In this document: one piece after another, positions 43,748 to 51,813 of the stretch
Layout of the letters: every line of letters starts with the position of its first letter
Numbering within the stretch: position 1 is the first letter of the stretch
Origin: Lysinibacillus telephonicus
GTDB lineage: Bacteria; Bacillota; Bacilli; Bacillales_A; Planococcaceae
Direction of reading: 5' to 3'
Assembly (NCBI RefSeq): GCF_003966145.1
Contig: NZ_RXNR01000025.1
Coordinates: forward strand, 1 to 56,666
Length of the DNA: 56,666 nucleotides
Notes under the pieces: generated by a model
Seen by the model: only the letters and a program-made list of their open reading frames with translations
Told to the model about the DNA's origin: nothing
The model's database searches: none
Translations under genes and position numbers: made by a program

Positions 43748-44395
43748 ATGGAAAATAAACAGAGAAAACAAGTAGACTCTATTCATCTACTCTATGTATC
43801 AATTATTTTCGGTGGGATAATTGTATTATTGTTAGCTTTTATCTTTAATAAATCAAATTATGCAGGAGAGTTGTTAAACTTTGCGGCAACATTAAGTTCA
43901 ATACTTCTAGCTGTTATTGCAATTGTAATTACATTAATTGATGTAGCTGGACAACGTAATAATATTTTTGATGTAAAAAATAGCGTAGAGAATTTGAAAG
44001 AAGTAAGTAAAGAAATAGAAAGTATGGTAAAAAGTTTTAATGAACAAAACGAAGATAACACTAAGAACTTATTAGCGAATATACAAAAATTCGCTCAACA
44101 GCAGGATGAAATTAAAGTTGTTGTCGACGGTCTAATGCAAAAAATTGAAAATTTGCCTTCGGATAATAAAGATATTAAAGAAATAAAAGAGGAAGCAAAT
44201 AAAGTTAAAACAGTAATTGAAAAACAAAATTACAAAGGGGAAAATATTGTGCCATTTTCCGACGTAAAGTTTAGTGGAAATTGGCAGAATAAAGTGAGTT
44301 TATCTGATTTAAATGTTTCTGAGATTCTATCAACTATTGAAGTTCCAAGTATTAAAGCTGAATCGATAAAAATTACAAATAACAAAAATTCATGA
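43748..44395 (+). CDS. Two-TM protein with a coiled-coil cytoplasmic domain
   Basis: A 215-residue protein with two membrane segments (about 13-31 and 42-63). A long charged coiled coil follows (about 75-165, many Glu/Lys/Gln), then a short globular tail (VPFSDVKFSGNWQNKVSLSDL). GGAGG lies six bases before the ATG and a terminator directly follows. No homologue is recognised; the layout resembles phage or plasmid membrane proteins and some abortive-infection accessories, but nothing specific supports that. Confidence 0.55.
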   Translation: MENKQRKQVDSIHLLYVSIIFGGIIVLLLAFIFNKSNYAGELLNFAATLSSILLAVIAIVITLIDVAGQRNNIFDVKNSVENLKEVSKEIESMVKSFNEQNEDNTKNLLANIQKFAQQQDEIKVVVDGLMQKIENLPSDNKDIKEIKEEANKVKTVIEKQNYKGENIVPFSDVKFSGNWQNKVSLSDLNVSEILSTIEVPSIKAESIKITNNKNS

Positions 44396-44417
44396 CGTCG
44401 ATTGACGTCTTTTTTTA
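44394..44417 (+). terminator. Rho-independent terminator
   Basis: gacgtc, four bases, gacgtc, seven T; overlaps the stop of the preceding gene. Confidence 0.65.
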
Positions 44418-44460
44418 CTAGTAAACTTAAAAAATGTTTATAGAGGTGGTGTTATGAGAG

Positions 44461-44734
44461 ATGGCTAGAGCTAGAGATCCTAATCCCGATAAAGCGTTTG
44501 AAATATATAAAGAGCATGATGGTAATATTACAAATCGTACAATAGCTGAAATGCTTGGAGTGTCTGAGAAAACTATAGGTTCATGGAAGTACAAAGCAAA
44601 AGATAATTGGGACGCTAAATTAAATGGAGTACTCCGAAAGAAAAAAAGAATACTACAAAGAAAAAAGAAGTCGTAGAATCGGTGGAAGTCATTAAGTTTT
44701 CTTCTAAATCAGTCAATAATAATACTATGTATTA
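44461..44734 (+). pseudogene. Phage terminase small subunit, truncated and frameshifted
   Basis: The first 58 or so codons (MARARDPNPDKAFEIYKEHD, then the HTH RTIAEMLGVSEKTIGSWK and DAKLNGVL) match the N-terminal DNA-binding part of phage terminase small subunits. The nominal frame then turns into a Lys/Arg-rich run and stops at 44676. Another phase continues STPKEKKNTTKKKEVVESVE... to the TAA at 44734, as expected for the family's linker. A frameshift near 44630 and loss of the remainder make it a relic. No large terminase or other packaging gene is nearby. Confidence 0.65.
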
Positions 44735-45024
44735 ATATTGATATTAGTGGTTTTTTTATTAAAAAAACAAAATATTTATTTTGGGCGTTTATCAAAAGTT
44801 TAACAGCTTAATTATTTCCTTAATGCTATCCTTTTGGAAAAAGGAGGTAGTGGAATATCGGATATTATCATTTTGAAACAGTTACACAAGCTCAAGAATA
44901 TAAAAAGGTTAAATTTATGTCTGCAATAGATTTAATTACTTTTCATTGTCAATCAAGTAAAAATGAGCAATAGTTAAAACCATCCTCCATTTGGAAGGTG
45001 GTCTTTTTTGGAAAAATATAAATA
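44735..45024. other. Intergenic relic region
   Basis: An AAGGAGG site near 44840 is followed by a frame without a start codon (GYYHFETVTQAQEYKKVKFM... to a TAG near 44973), probably a small phage gene that has lost its start. A terminator hairpin accatcctcc / ggaaggtggt with a T-run ends this stretch at 44979-45010. Confidence 0.35.
44979..45010 (+). terminator. Rho-independent terminator
   Basis: accatcctcc / ggaaggtggt stem with one mismatch, followed by cttttttgg. Confidence 0.6.
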
Positions 45025-45312
45025 CTATTTAATTTTTTCAGTGTTTTCTAAAGCATTACTTATAGCAATTACTTCTCCATTATCAACGCTTATGAAATAT
45101 GTCAAAGCAGGTAAATAAATATCATGCGATTGTTCATCAGTGTCTAGTTGAACCTTCCAAGTTTTCATATCTTTATTGTATTTAGTAGAATAAACATATA
45201 CTAATCGAGTCTTATCGTCGAACTCTTTCCAAAGAGTTGCCGAAATGTATCCGTCTGATTTAGCATCTTCGAGAGCAATCTCTTCAGCTTCCTCCTTTCG
45301 ATATTTTATCAT
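45025..45312 (-). CDS. PepSY-like protein, N-terminus probably split off by a frameshift
   Basis: A 95-residue frame. The charged helix (KEEAEEIALEDAKSDGY) followed by beta strands ending ALTYFISVDNGEVIAISN resembles PepSY-type domains, which bind or inhibit peptidases at the membrane. No good ribosome site precedes the ATG at 45312. A second minus-strand frame (45284-45388) begins at an aagaaggtg site and encodes a membrane anchor; it overlaps this one in a different phase. A single indel in the aaaggagg run would join them into one anchored protein, so the gene may be broken. Confidence 0.45.
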   Translation of the reverse strand: MIKYRKEEAEEIALEDAKSDGYISATLWKEFDDKTRLVYVYSTKYNKDMKTWKVQLDTDEQSHDIYLPALTYFISVDNGEVIAISNALENTEKIK

Positions 45313-45388
45313 AGTTTTGTAGAATTTGATTTCCCAAAACTATAATTGAAAGTATAAAGAGAGTTATTGGGATACCTAATTTCTTCAT
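45284..45388 (-). pseudogene. Membrane-anchor fragment of the PepSY-like gene
   Basis: A 34-codon frame, MKKLGIPITLFILSIIVLGN followed by a short polar tail, has a good ribosome site. It stops in the region where the PepSY-like frame begins. It supplies the signal anchor missing from that frame, so the two are best read as pieces of one gene separated by a frameshift near 45290-45300. Confidence 0.45.
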
Positions 45389-45438
45389 AAATACACCTTC
45401 TTTAATAATCTATAACTTGGATAATTAATAGCCACTAA

Positions 45439-45813
45439 CTAACGAAGCAGAATAATCAGACCAGTTTTTAAATTCATTTGGTTTTGTGCATTAACAAGAT
45501 ACTGTTGAGCTTTTTTACTATATTTAGCACGTGCTGTAGTTGCATATATAGTACTTGTAAAAGTAGCCAATAGAGATACTCCACTAACGGCAGCAGCCAT
45601 TGCATTAACCCAACCTTTTGGACCTTTCCATAAATCTTTTTTAACAATCACTGCAAAACTAGCAATTAACAATGCCCAACTTGAAACTACTGAGAAAGTA
45701 TTTGCTTCCATACTATCAATAATATATTTTTCATAATTCTCAATATAACCTTTAAATTTGTTAAAAGATGCTAACGGGTGATGTAAGTACTGAGATTGAA
45801 GAACAAATTGCAT
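45439..45813 (-). CDS. Membrane protein remnant, 5' end probably lost
   Basis: This minus-strand frame contains two hydrophobic segments (SVVSSWALLIASFAVIV and AMAAAVSGVSLLATFTSTIY) joined by a charged loop, then a polar tail. No ribosome site precedes the first ATG (45813) or the internal ATG at about 45711. The first 15 or so codons are antisense to an unrelated metallo-beta-lactamase fragment, so the true N-terminus is probably missing beyond about 45765. Confidence 0.4.
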   Translation of the reverse strand: MQFVLQSQYLHHPLASFNKFKGYIENYEKYIIDSMEANTFSVVSSWALLIASFAVIVKKDLWKGPKGWVNAMAAAVSGVSLLATFTSTIYATTARAKYSKKAQQYLVNAQNQMNLKTGLIILLR

Positions 45814-45947
45814 CTAAATATGATGTATCTGCAACTGTATTAAAAGCTGGTCACCATGAATCTGATACAAGTAGCTCCGTTTTATTTATTCCCTCTGCAT
45901 ATCGGTCTTTCAAAACTAATGTCCTTTGCGGATGCGTGACAAAGTAA
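45765..45947 (+). pseudogene. Fragment of a ComEC-like metallo-beta-lactamase-fold hydrolase
   Basis: The plus strand reads MLTGDVSTEIEEQI, then VSATVLKAGHHESDTSSS. This is the conserved late part of ComEC/Rec2-type and related MBL-fold proteins (LLTGD...E, VLKvGHHGSxTSSS). Similarity stops abruptly at about 45878, and the frame runs on with unrelated residues to a TAA at 45947. No upstream part of such a gene exists here. It is an isolated gene fragment joined to foreign sequence on both sides. Confidence 0.55.
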
Positions 45948-46021
45948 GGCTTGCTCCACATGGTTAGATCTTCATTCAACAGATAAACACCTTCGATATG
46001 AGCCCATAAATAGACTCTCAT
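45851..46021 (-). CDS. Truncated small open frame, 56 residues
   Basis: ATG at 46021 follows taggtg by five bases and opens MRVYLWAHIEGVYLLNEDLT... to a stop at 45851. The last eight codons lie in DNA antisense to the MBL fragment, so the original gene was probably longer and has been cut at about 45878. No family is recognised. Confidence 0.4.
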   Translation of the reverse strand: MRVYLWAHIEGVYLLNEDLTMWSKPYFVTHPQRTLVLKDRYAEGINKTELLVSDSW

Positions 46022-46204
46022 AAAATCACCTACATATTTTAGAAATATGAAATACTATTCTATTACTGTTCATAAACATTTTACTTCATCGATTTTAAAT
46101 AATATATATCGAATTTATGCAAAATACGTTTTTTTAAAATTCGTCACATCGTGGTCACAGGAGATTGAAAAAATAGATATATTTATATTTAATAACAACA
46201 AAAT

Positions 46205-46240
46205 AAAAGCCGAAACCCGTTGATATTAAAGGGTTTCGGC
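46205..46240 (-). terminator. Terminator of tRNA-Val
   Basis: gccgaaaccc / gggtttcggc with a twelve-base loop and a T-rich tail on the minus strand, just after the tRNA 3' end. Confidence 0.75.
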
Positions 46241-46244
46241 GATA

Positions 46245-46317
46245 TGGTCCCGACAGGTCTCGAACCTGCGACCCCCACCTTGTCGAGGTGGTGCTCTCCC
46301 AACTGAGCTACAAGACC
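46245..46317 (-). tRNA. tRNA-Val (anticodon GAC)
   Basis: On the minus strand a 73-base cloverleaf begins GGTCTTGTAGCTCAGTTGG. The acceptor stem GGTCTTG pairs with CGGGACC. The anticodon stem CCACC/GGTGG encloses TCGACAA, giving anticodon GAC, and the T-arm is GCAGGTTCGAGACCTGT. CCA is not encoded. It stands alone with its own terminator and marks the edge of a relic-rich region, a common setting for phage integration. Confidence 0.93.
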
Positions 46318-46458
46318 GATTTAGAATGAAAATGTTATTATTTGTAATTGAATTTTAACATAAGATTGGTTGGAGATAAATACCTAACAATTATTTCTTA
46401 CAGGGAGATCCTATTGCAGATTGGGCCTGCTCTTGCCATAAAAATCTTTACTTTATGA

Positions 46459-46494
46459 AAAAATGCGACAAGTCTGATACAAGAACTTGTCGGC
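46459..46494 (-). terminator. Terminator of msrA
   Basis: cgacaagt / acttgtcg stem; on the minus strand it is followed by catttttt. Confidence 0.65.
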
Positions 46495-46510
46495 TAATTT
46501 TGTGCTTAAC

Positions 46511-47035
46511 TTACTGTTTTGTTTCCCAATGCTCTTTAATAAATTCATCACGGCCGGATTTTGCGCGGTCTTCTTTGTAATGTGCTTCTTCCTTTTTATA
46601 ATAATCTTGATGGTAGTCTTCTGCTTCATAGAATGTAGTAGCTGGTCTAATTTCAGTTACAATCGGCTTTTTGAAACGGCCGCTTTCACCTAACTGTTGC
46701 TTAGATTTCTCAGCTAACTGCTGCTGCTCATTCGAGTGATAAAAAATTGCAGTTTTATAAGATTCACCACGATCATGGAATTGTCCGCCATCATCTGTAG
46801 GGTCTATTTGCATCCAATAAACCTCTAGCAATTTTTCATAAGGAAAAATAACAGGATCAAATTCGATTTGTACAACCTCTAAATGACCTGTATCGCCTTT
46901 TTTAACTTGTTCATATGTTGGATTATCAACTGTACCACCCATATAACCTGAAGTTACTTTATGTATTCCATCCCATTCAACAAATGGTTTTACCATACAC
47001 CAAAAACAACCACCTGCAAATGTTGCTTTTTCCAT
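46511..47035 (-). CDS. msrA: Peptide methionine-S-sulfoxide reductase
   Basis: A 174-residue MsrA. The catalytic GCFWC motif is at residues 9-13 (reactive Cys10); SGYMGG, YEQVKKGDTGHLEVV and DPTDDGGQFHDRGESYKTAIF are the other family blocks. It reduces methionine-S-sulfoxide in proteins, with thioredoxin as reductant. MsrB is not fused or adjacent. The ATG follows an aggcg-type site. Monocistronic. Confidence 0.93.
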   Translation of the reverse strand: MEKATFAGGCFWCMVKPFVEWDGIHKVTSGYMGGTVDNPTYEQVKKGDTGHLEVVQIEFDPVIFPYEKLLEVYWMQIDPTDDGGQFHDRGESYKTAIFYHSNEQQQLAEKSKQQLGESGRFKKPIVTEIRPATTFYEAEDYHQDYYKKEEAHYKEDRAKSGRDEFIKEHWETKQ

Positions 47036-47212
47036 TTTTTTACGCCTCCAATGCTTAAAATAAATAGTATTGTATCATGATAGTAATAATCACACAATTC
47101 AAAGGATAAATGCAAGATTTCTTTACTTCTGTCGTAGTATAATAATGGAAAAACGAACTTTTCTCAAGTTACTTTCGTCTCGTAATTTGCAAGGGTAAAG
47201 GAGTAATTTATT

Positions 47213-48166
47213 ATGGAAGAAAATCAATTACACGAAACGCGTCAGTCTCGTTATAAAAAGAGAAAGTTACGAAAGGGAAGGCTATTATTCACCACATTAT
47301 TACTACTAGTAGTCGGTATCTCAATTTTTGCAATTTATCAATATCGCAGCGGCTTAAAACTTGCAGATGAAACGAAGTTGCCTGAGGAGGAATTTGTTGC
47401 AGATGAAAAACAGGATACAATTACAAACTATTTAATTATTGGAGTAGATAGTAGAGGGGAAGAAAAATCACGATCCGATACAATGATGCTTCTTTCATGG
47501 AATAAAGATACAAATGAAATGAAGCTTGTATCCTTCATGCGGGATATATATGCAGAAATACCTGGATATCAATCTTATAAACTTAATACGGCCTACTACT
47601 TAGGTGGAGTTCAACTATTAAAAGATACCCTAAACAATATGTTTGATATACCGATTCATCATTATGCATTAATTGATTTTAAAAATTTTGAATCGCTTAT
47701 TGATATTTTGGCTCCAAATGGAGTTGAAATTGATGTAGAAAAAGATATGTCAGCGCATATTGGCGTCTCACTCTCACAAGGTGTTCAAAACTTAAATGGA
47801 CAAGAGCTTTTAGGCTATTCTAGATTCCGTCATGACGAAGAAGGGGATTTTGGACGTGTAGAACGTCAGCAAAAAGTTATTGAAGCTTTAAAAGACGAGC
47901 TTCTATCACCTAAAAATCTGCCAAACTTACCGAAACTAGTTGGAGCAGCACAAGGATATGTTACTACGGATTTAACAGCTGCAGAAGAATTAAAAACTGT
48001 TTTATCGGTAGTTGCAGGAGGAGGTGTCGAAATAGAAAAAATGACTATTCCAGCAGAAGGAACGTTTAGCTATGGCTCCTATAGTCATGCAGGCTCTGTA
48101 ATAGAAATTGATAAAGAGGAAAATAAAGAATTGCTTCACCAATTTTTACAATTAGAGGGTGAGTAA
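47213..48166 (+). CDS. LCP (LytR-CpsA-Psr) family protein
   Basis: A 317-residue membrane protein: basic cytoplasmic N-terminus (about 1-24), one membrane segment (25-43), then an extracellular LCP domain. Conserved residues are visible in NYLIIGVDSR, RSDTMMLLSW and SFMRDIYAEIPG, with LNTAYYLGG and GYSRFRHD further on. LCP enzymes transfer teichoic acid or other glycopolymers from lipid carriers to peptidoglycan. The closest Bacillus functions are TagT/U/V-like; I cannot tell which. Ribosome site aaaggag. Confidence 0.88.
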   Translation: MEENQLHETRQSRYKKRKLRKGRLLFTTLLLLVVGISIFAIYQYRSGLKLADETKLPEEEFVADEKQDTITNYLIIGVDSRGEEKSRSDTMMLLSWNKDTNEMKLVSFMRDIYAEIPGYQSYKLNTAYYLGGVQLLKDTLNNMFDIPIHHYALIDFKNFESLIDILAPNGVEIDVEKDMSAHIGVSLSQGVQNLNGQELLGYSRFRHDEEGDFGRVERQQKVIEALKDELLSPKNLPNLPKLVGAAQGYVTTDLTAAEELKTVLSVVAGGGVEIEKMTIPAEGTFSYGSYSHAGSVIEIDKEENKELLHQFLQLEGE

Positions 48167-48238
48167 AGTTTTATCTAAACATGTTCCGTGCTAAAATAAA
48201 GATAATTATAAATTTTCATAGTTTAACGAGGTGGTTTT

Positions 48239-49465
48239 TTGGAAAGAGAAAATGGATATGATGACCGATTACCGCGTAATAAATCATTATTTTCTTCATC
48301 GAGATTTATACGATTTTTAGGCGGGAAAAATCTATTATTTTCACTATGTGCTTTACTTTTATTGGGGTTAGTAATATTTGTTTTTGATAAAATCTCTTTT
48401 ATCTTTTATCCGATTCAAGTTTTATTCGAGGTTGTCATTTTACCAGGTATTTTAGCTATTATTGGCTACTATCTGCTGCGGCCTTTTATTAGGCTCGCTG
48501 AAAAAGGCGGAAAAGGGAAGGTGCCTCGTGCACTAGTCATTTTAATTCTTTATGTGATTGTCATTGCGTTAATTACATTACTCGTTTTACTCGTATATCC
48601 ATTTTTACGTGACCAGTTTATGAATTTAGTGCAAGAGTTTCCAATTTACTTTATGTCTTTAATAGAAACTGTTGTTACTTACTTAAATAATTCAAGCTTT
48701 AATGAATTATTTAACAAATTTGATTTAAATTATGACAAAGTATTAACCGATGTAACGAATGATCTTGTAGATACTGTAAAAGAGACATTTACAAATATTG
48801 CATCCACTGTTGCTTCAGGAATAACAGGTTTTGTTTCAACATTAACAGGTATCCTGTTGTCCCTAATAACGGTACCGTTTATTCTGTTTTATTTATTATA
48901 TGAAGGTGAAAAACTTCCGAAATTTATTTTGCGTATTTTCCCACCTCGTATGCGAAATGAAGTAGGGCAAGTAATGAAAGAGATGGATAAGCAAGTAAGT
49001 TCTTACATACTTGGACAGATTTTAGTTTCGATATGTATAGGAATTATGATGACAATTGGCTTTTTAATCATCGGTCTTGACTATGCTTTTTTACTTGGTA
49101 TATTAGCTATGATTACAAGCGTGGTTCCTTATTTAGGACCAGCAATTGCAATAACACCAGCAGTTGTCATCGCTATTGTAACCTCACCATTTATGCTAGT
49201 AAAGCTTATTATTGTATGGACAGTTGTTCAGTTAATAGAAGGGAAATTTATAACACCAAATATTATGGGTAAATCTTTATCGATTCATCCGATTACGATT
49301 ATTTTCGTTTTATTAACAGCAGGTTCATTATTCGGCGTGGCAGGGGTTATTCTAGGTATTCCGGGCTATGCGTTATTAAAAGTTCTAGTTACGCACCTTT
49401 ATACTACATTTAAAAAGCGTTACAATCGCTTTGAGAAAGATCCTGTAAATAAATATGAAATTTAA
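48239..49465 (+). CDS. AI-2E-type (PerM/YueF-like) membrane permease
   Basis: A 408-residue membrane protein of the AI-2E transporter family with about eight segments. Family motifs are PFILFYLLYEGEK, GQILVSICIGIMM, VPYLGPAIAITPAVV and QLIEGKFITPNIMGKSLSIHP. Members include TqsA-like exporters and Na+/H+ antiporter-like proteins, so the substrate is uncertain. The start is TTG at 48239, a few bases after gaggtgg. It lies 72 bases after the LCP gene. Confidence 0.85.
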   Translation: MERENGYDDRLPRNKSLFSSSRFIRFLGGKNLLFSLCALLLLGLVIFVFDKISFIFYPIQVLFEVVILPGILAIIGYYLLRPFIRLAEKGGKGKVPRALVILILYVIVIALITLLVLLVYPFLRDQFMNLVQEFPIYFMSLIETVVTYLNNSSFNELFNKFDLNYDKVLTDVTNDLVDTVKETFTNIASTVASGITGFVSTLTGILLSLITVPFILFYLLYEGEKLPKFILRIFPPRMRNEVGQVMKEMDKQVSSYILGQILVSICIGIMMTIGFLIIGLDYAFLLGILAMITSVVPYLGPAIAITPAVVIAIVTSPFMLVKLIIVWTVVQLIEGKFITPNIMGKSLSIHPITIIFVLLTAGSLFGVAGVILGIPGYALLKVLVTHLYTTFKKRYNRFEKDPVNKYEI

Positions 49466-49486
49466 ACATTTAGGCTAATACAAAAT

Positions 49487-49523
49487 AAAGGCTATTCATG
49501 GTTGATAACATGAATAGCCTTTT
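49487..49523. terminator. Bidirectional terminator
   Basis: aaaggctattcatg / catgaatagcctttt with an eight-base loop, between convergent genes. Confidence 0.75.
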
Positions 49524-49592
49524 CATATGAAATTAAATTTTTATCGTAGACTCTAAAGCAAGCAAATGCTGCTAACAAAGTATACTCATTTC

Positions 49593-50756
49593 TTATAGAG
49601 AAATTGTTTTTAAACGTTCGACAGCTTTTTCTAATAATTCAACTGGTTGAACAAGTGCTAAGCGCATATAACCTTCACCTTCAGAACCAAATGTCGTACC
49701 AGGTACCATAATAACGCCAGTTTGTTCAATGGCTTTATAAGCAAAGGAAACGCTGTCAATATTATATGGATATTTTGCCCATACAAACATACCGCCGTTT
49801 GAAGGAGCTACTTCCCATCCAAGGTCGATCAAGCCTGACATTAATGTATGATGACGTTTTGCAAATGTTGTTCGTAAATTTGCTGTAATTTCTTCAGCGT
49901 GATCAAGTGCAAGGGCTGCAGTTGATTGAATCGGGTCAAAAATACCAAAATCTAAATTTGATTTTAATTGTTGAATGATATTAATCATTTCAGCATTTCC
50001 CACAATATAAGCTACACGAGCACCAGCTAAACTAAAGCTTTTTGAAAGCGAGTTAATCTCTAACCCAACTTCTTTTGCTCCAGGAGTAGCTAGGAAGCTT
50101 ATAGGGCCTTCCCCTGTAAAGTAAAATTCAGAATATGCTGCATCGTGCAATACGATAATATTGTATTTTTTTGCAAACTCAACAACTTCACTGAAATATT
50201 CAGTAGATGGAGACATTGGCACTGGATTACCAGGCATATTTAAAATTAGCAACTTTGCTTTTTGTGCAATCTCTTCAGGAATTGCCTTCAAATTTGGAAC
50301 GTATCCTCTGTCAGTATCCAGAGGTATGTAATAAGGCTCGGCTCCTGCTAAACTAATTCCTGCTGCATAGGCAACATAGCCTGGATTTGTTGTTAGTACG
50401 ATATCACCTGGATCGCAAAACGCAACAGGCAAGTGAACTAAGCCTTCTTGTGAACCAATAGTTTGAACAATTTCTGTTTCAGGATCTAATTCTACTTGAT
50501 TACAACGTTTATAATAATTCGCTACGGCTTCTCTAAATTTCTTAGATGCTGTTAGTGTATACCCGTATGAAGAGGGGAGTTTACTTAACTCTGACATATG
50601 GTTGCGCAGCATTTCATGCGGTGGGATATCAGGGCTGCCTAAACTTAAATCAATTAGCTCAAGTCCTTTTTCTTGCTGCTGCTTAGCATATTTTTTTAAA
50701 TCGCTAAAAATTGCAGGCTGAAATAATGACATTTTCTTCGATGGAACAATATTCAA
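49593..50756 (-). CDS. Class I/II PLP-dependent aminotransferase
   Basis: A 387-residue fold-type I aminotransferase. The PLP lysine is in NSLSKSFSLAGARVAY, the cofactor Asp/Tyr in LHDAAYSEF and NMPGNP is the substrate/cofactor loop. The early segment IDLSLGSPDIPPHE is typical of the LL-diaminopimelate/aspartate aminotransferase-like subgroup. The substrate is an amino acid not defined by sequence; lysine-pathway or general amino-acid roles are possible. It is divergent from the P-loop gene across about 210 bases. Confidence 0.85.
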   Translation of the reverse strand: MNIVPSKKMSLFQPAIFSDLKKYAKQQQEKGLELIDLSLGSPDIPPHEMLRNHMSELSKLPSSYGYTLTASKKFREAVANYYKRCNQVELDPETEIVQTIGSQEGLVHLPVAFCDPGDIVLTTNPGYVAYAAGISLAGAEPYYIPLDTDRGYVPNLKAIPEEIAQKAKLLILNMPGNPVPMSPSTEYFSEVVEFAKKYNIIVLHDAAYSEFYFTGEGPISFLATPGAKEVGLEINSLSKSFSLAGARVAYIVGNAEMINIIQQLKSNLDFGIFDPIQSTAALALDHAEEITANLRTTFAKRHHTLMSGLIDLGWEVAPSNGGMFVWAKYPYNIDSVSFAYKAIEQTGVIMVPGTTFGSEGEGYMRLALVQPVELLEKAVERLKTISL

Positions 50757-50965
50757 GGTGGAACACTCCTTATAAACTTACAAATATAAATCACATTTTA
50801 ACATAGGAAAAATAAAAATTCGCTATAAAATCAGAAAAAAGAAAAAATATAGGAAATAGAGCGAATGTTAAGAGAAATAAAGGTAGAGAAGCAGTTAATA
50901 ATTAGTAAACAATAGATTGTTTTTTCAGTTTGGTATAAACTGAGGAAAAACGCTGGAGTGGTTAG

Positions 50966-51769
50966 ATGATTGTTCATTCATTAAGCGGTCCAAGTGGGAC
51001 AGGGAAGAGTACTAGTGCCATACAATTTGCATACGAGCATCAAATTGAAGCTATTATTGATGACGGATTACTCATTATTAATGGTGAAAAGAAAGCAGGT
51101 ACTTCAGCAAAATTTGAAAAAAATACAATTACCGCAGTAAGACGCGCCATTTTCCAAGATCACAATCATAAAAAAGAAGTAATCGACGCGATTCACCAGC
51201 ACAAAGTACAATCTATCCTAATCATTGGGACATCCGACAAAATGACAAAACAGATTGCAAGTCGTCTTGAAATAGCGCCAATTCATTATTTTCATCATAT
51301 AGAAGAAATAAGAACGAATAAAGAAATACAAATGGCTAAGTTTGTCAGAGGGACGCAGGGCAAACATGTCATGCCTGTTCCTTATAAACAGGTGGAGCAA
51401 AATTTCTTTAAGCGATTTATTCAAAGAGGATTTGATATAATTTCAAAAACAAAGGTAAAGCTCGGAGAAACAACGATTGTTCAACCTGATTTTCATAAAC
51501 AGGTAGTTAATATTTCAAGGAATGTTTATGTTGATTTAATTAAGCATACAGTTGCACAATGCAGTGTTGTATTAAAAGCTGAAACTGTTCAATTTACGAT
51601 GAAACAATTTAATCCAATCATCTATATATCATTAATAGTTAAAGGGCCTGTGAATTATCATCTCGTTAATAAAATACGCGGATTACAGCAAGCAATAGGT
51701 GATCAATTTATTCAGCATTTTGAATTTGAACCGCAGGATATTCGAATTTTTGTAAAAGGTATACAGTAA
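50966..51769 (+). CDS. P-loop ATP-binding protein conserved in Firmicutes
   Basis: A 267-residue protein with an N-terminal Walker A (GPSGTGKST, residues 8-16) and a small NTPase region (to about 160, including IIDDGLLIING and ILIIGTSDKM). The C-terminal part (about 165-267) has beta strands similar to Asp23/YloU-type domains (VVNISRNVYVDLI, IYISLIVKGPV). Function unknown; the combination suggests a cytoplasmic NTPase linked to envelope homeostasis. A terminator follows. Confidence 0.7.
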   Translation: MIVHSLSGPSGTGKSTSAIQFAYEHQIEAIIDDGLLIINGEKKAGTSAKFEKNTITAVRRAIFQDHNHKKEVIDAIHQHKVQSILIIGTSDKMTKQIASRLEIAPIHYFHHIEEIRTNKEIQMAKFVRGTQGKHVMPVPYKQVEQNFFKRFIQRGFDIISKTKVKLGETTIVQPDFHKQVVNISRNVYVDLIKHTVAQCSVVLKAETVQFTMKQFNPIIYISLIVKGPVNYHLVNKIRGLQQAIGDQFIQHFEFEPQDIRIFVKGIQ

Positions 51770-51777
51770 GTTTACGG

Positions 51778-51812
51778 GAGGGAAGTCATGATTTTGTGAT
51801 GACTTCCCATGC
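51778..51812. terminator. Bidirectional terminator
   Basis: gggaagtcat / atgacttccc stem between convergent genes. Confidence 0.65.
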
Positions 51813-51813
51813 T

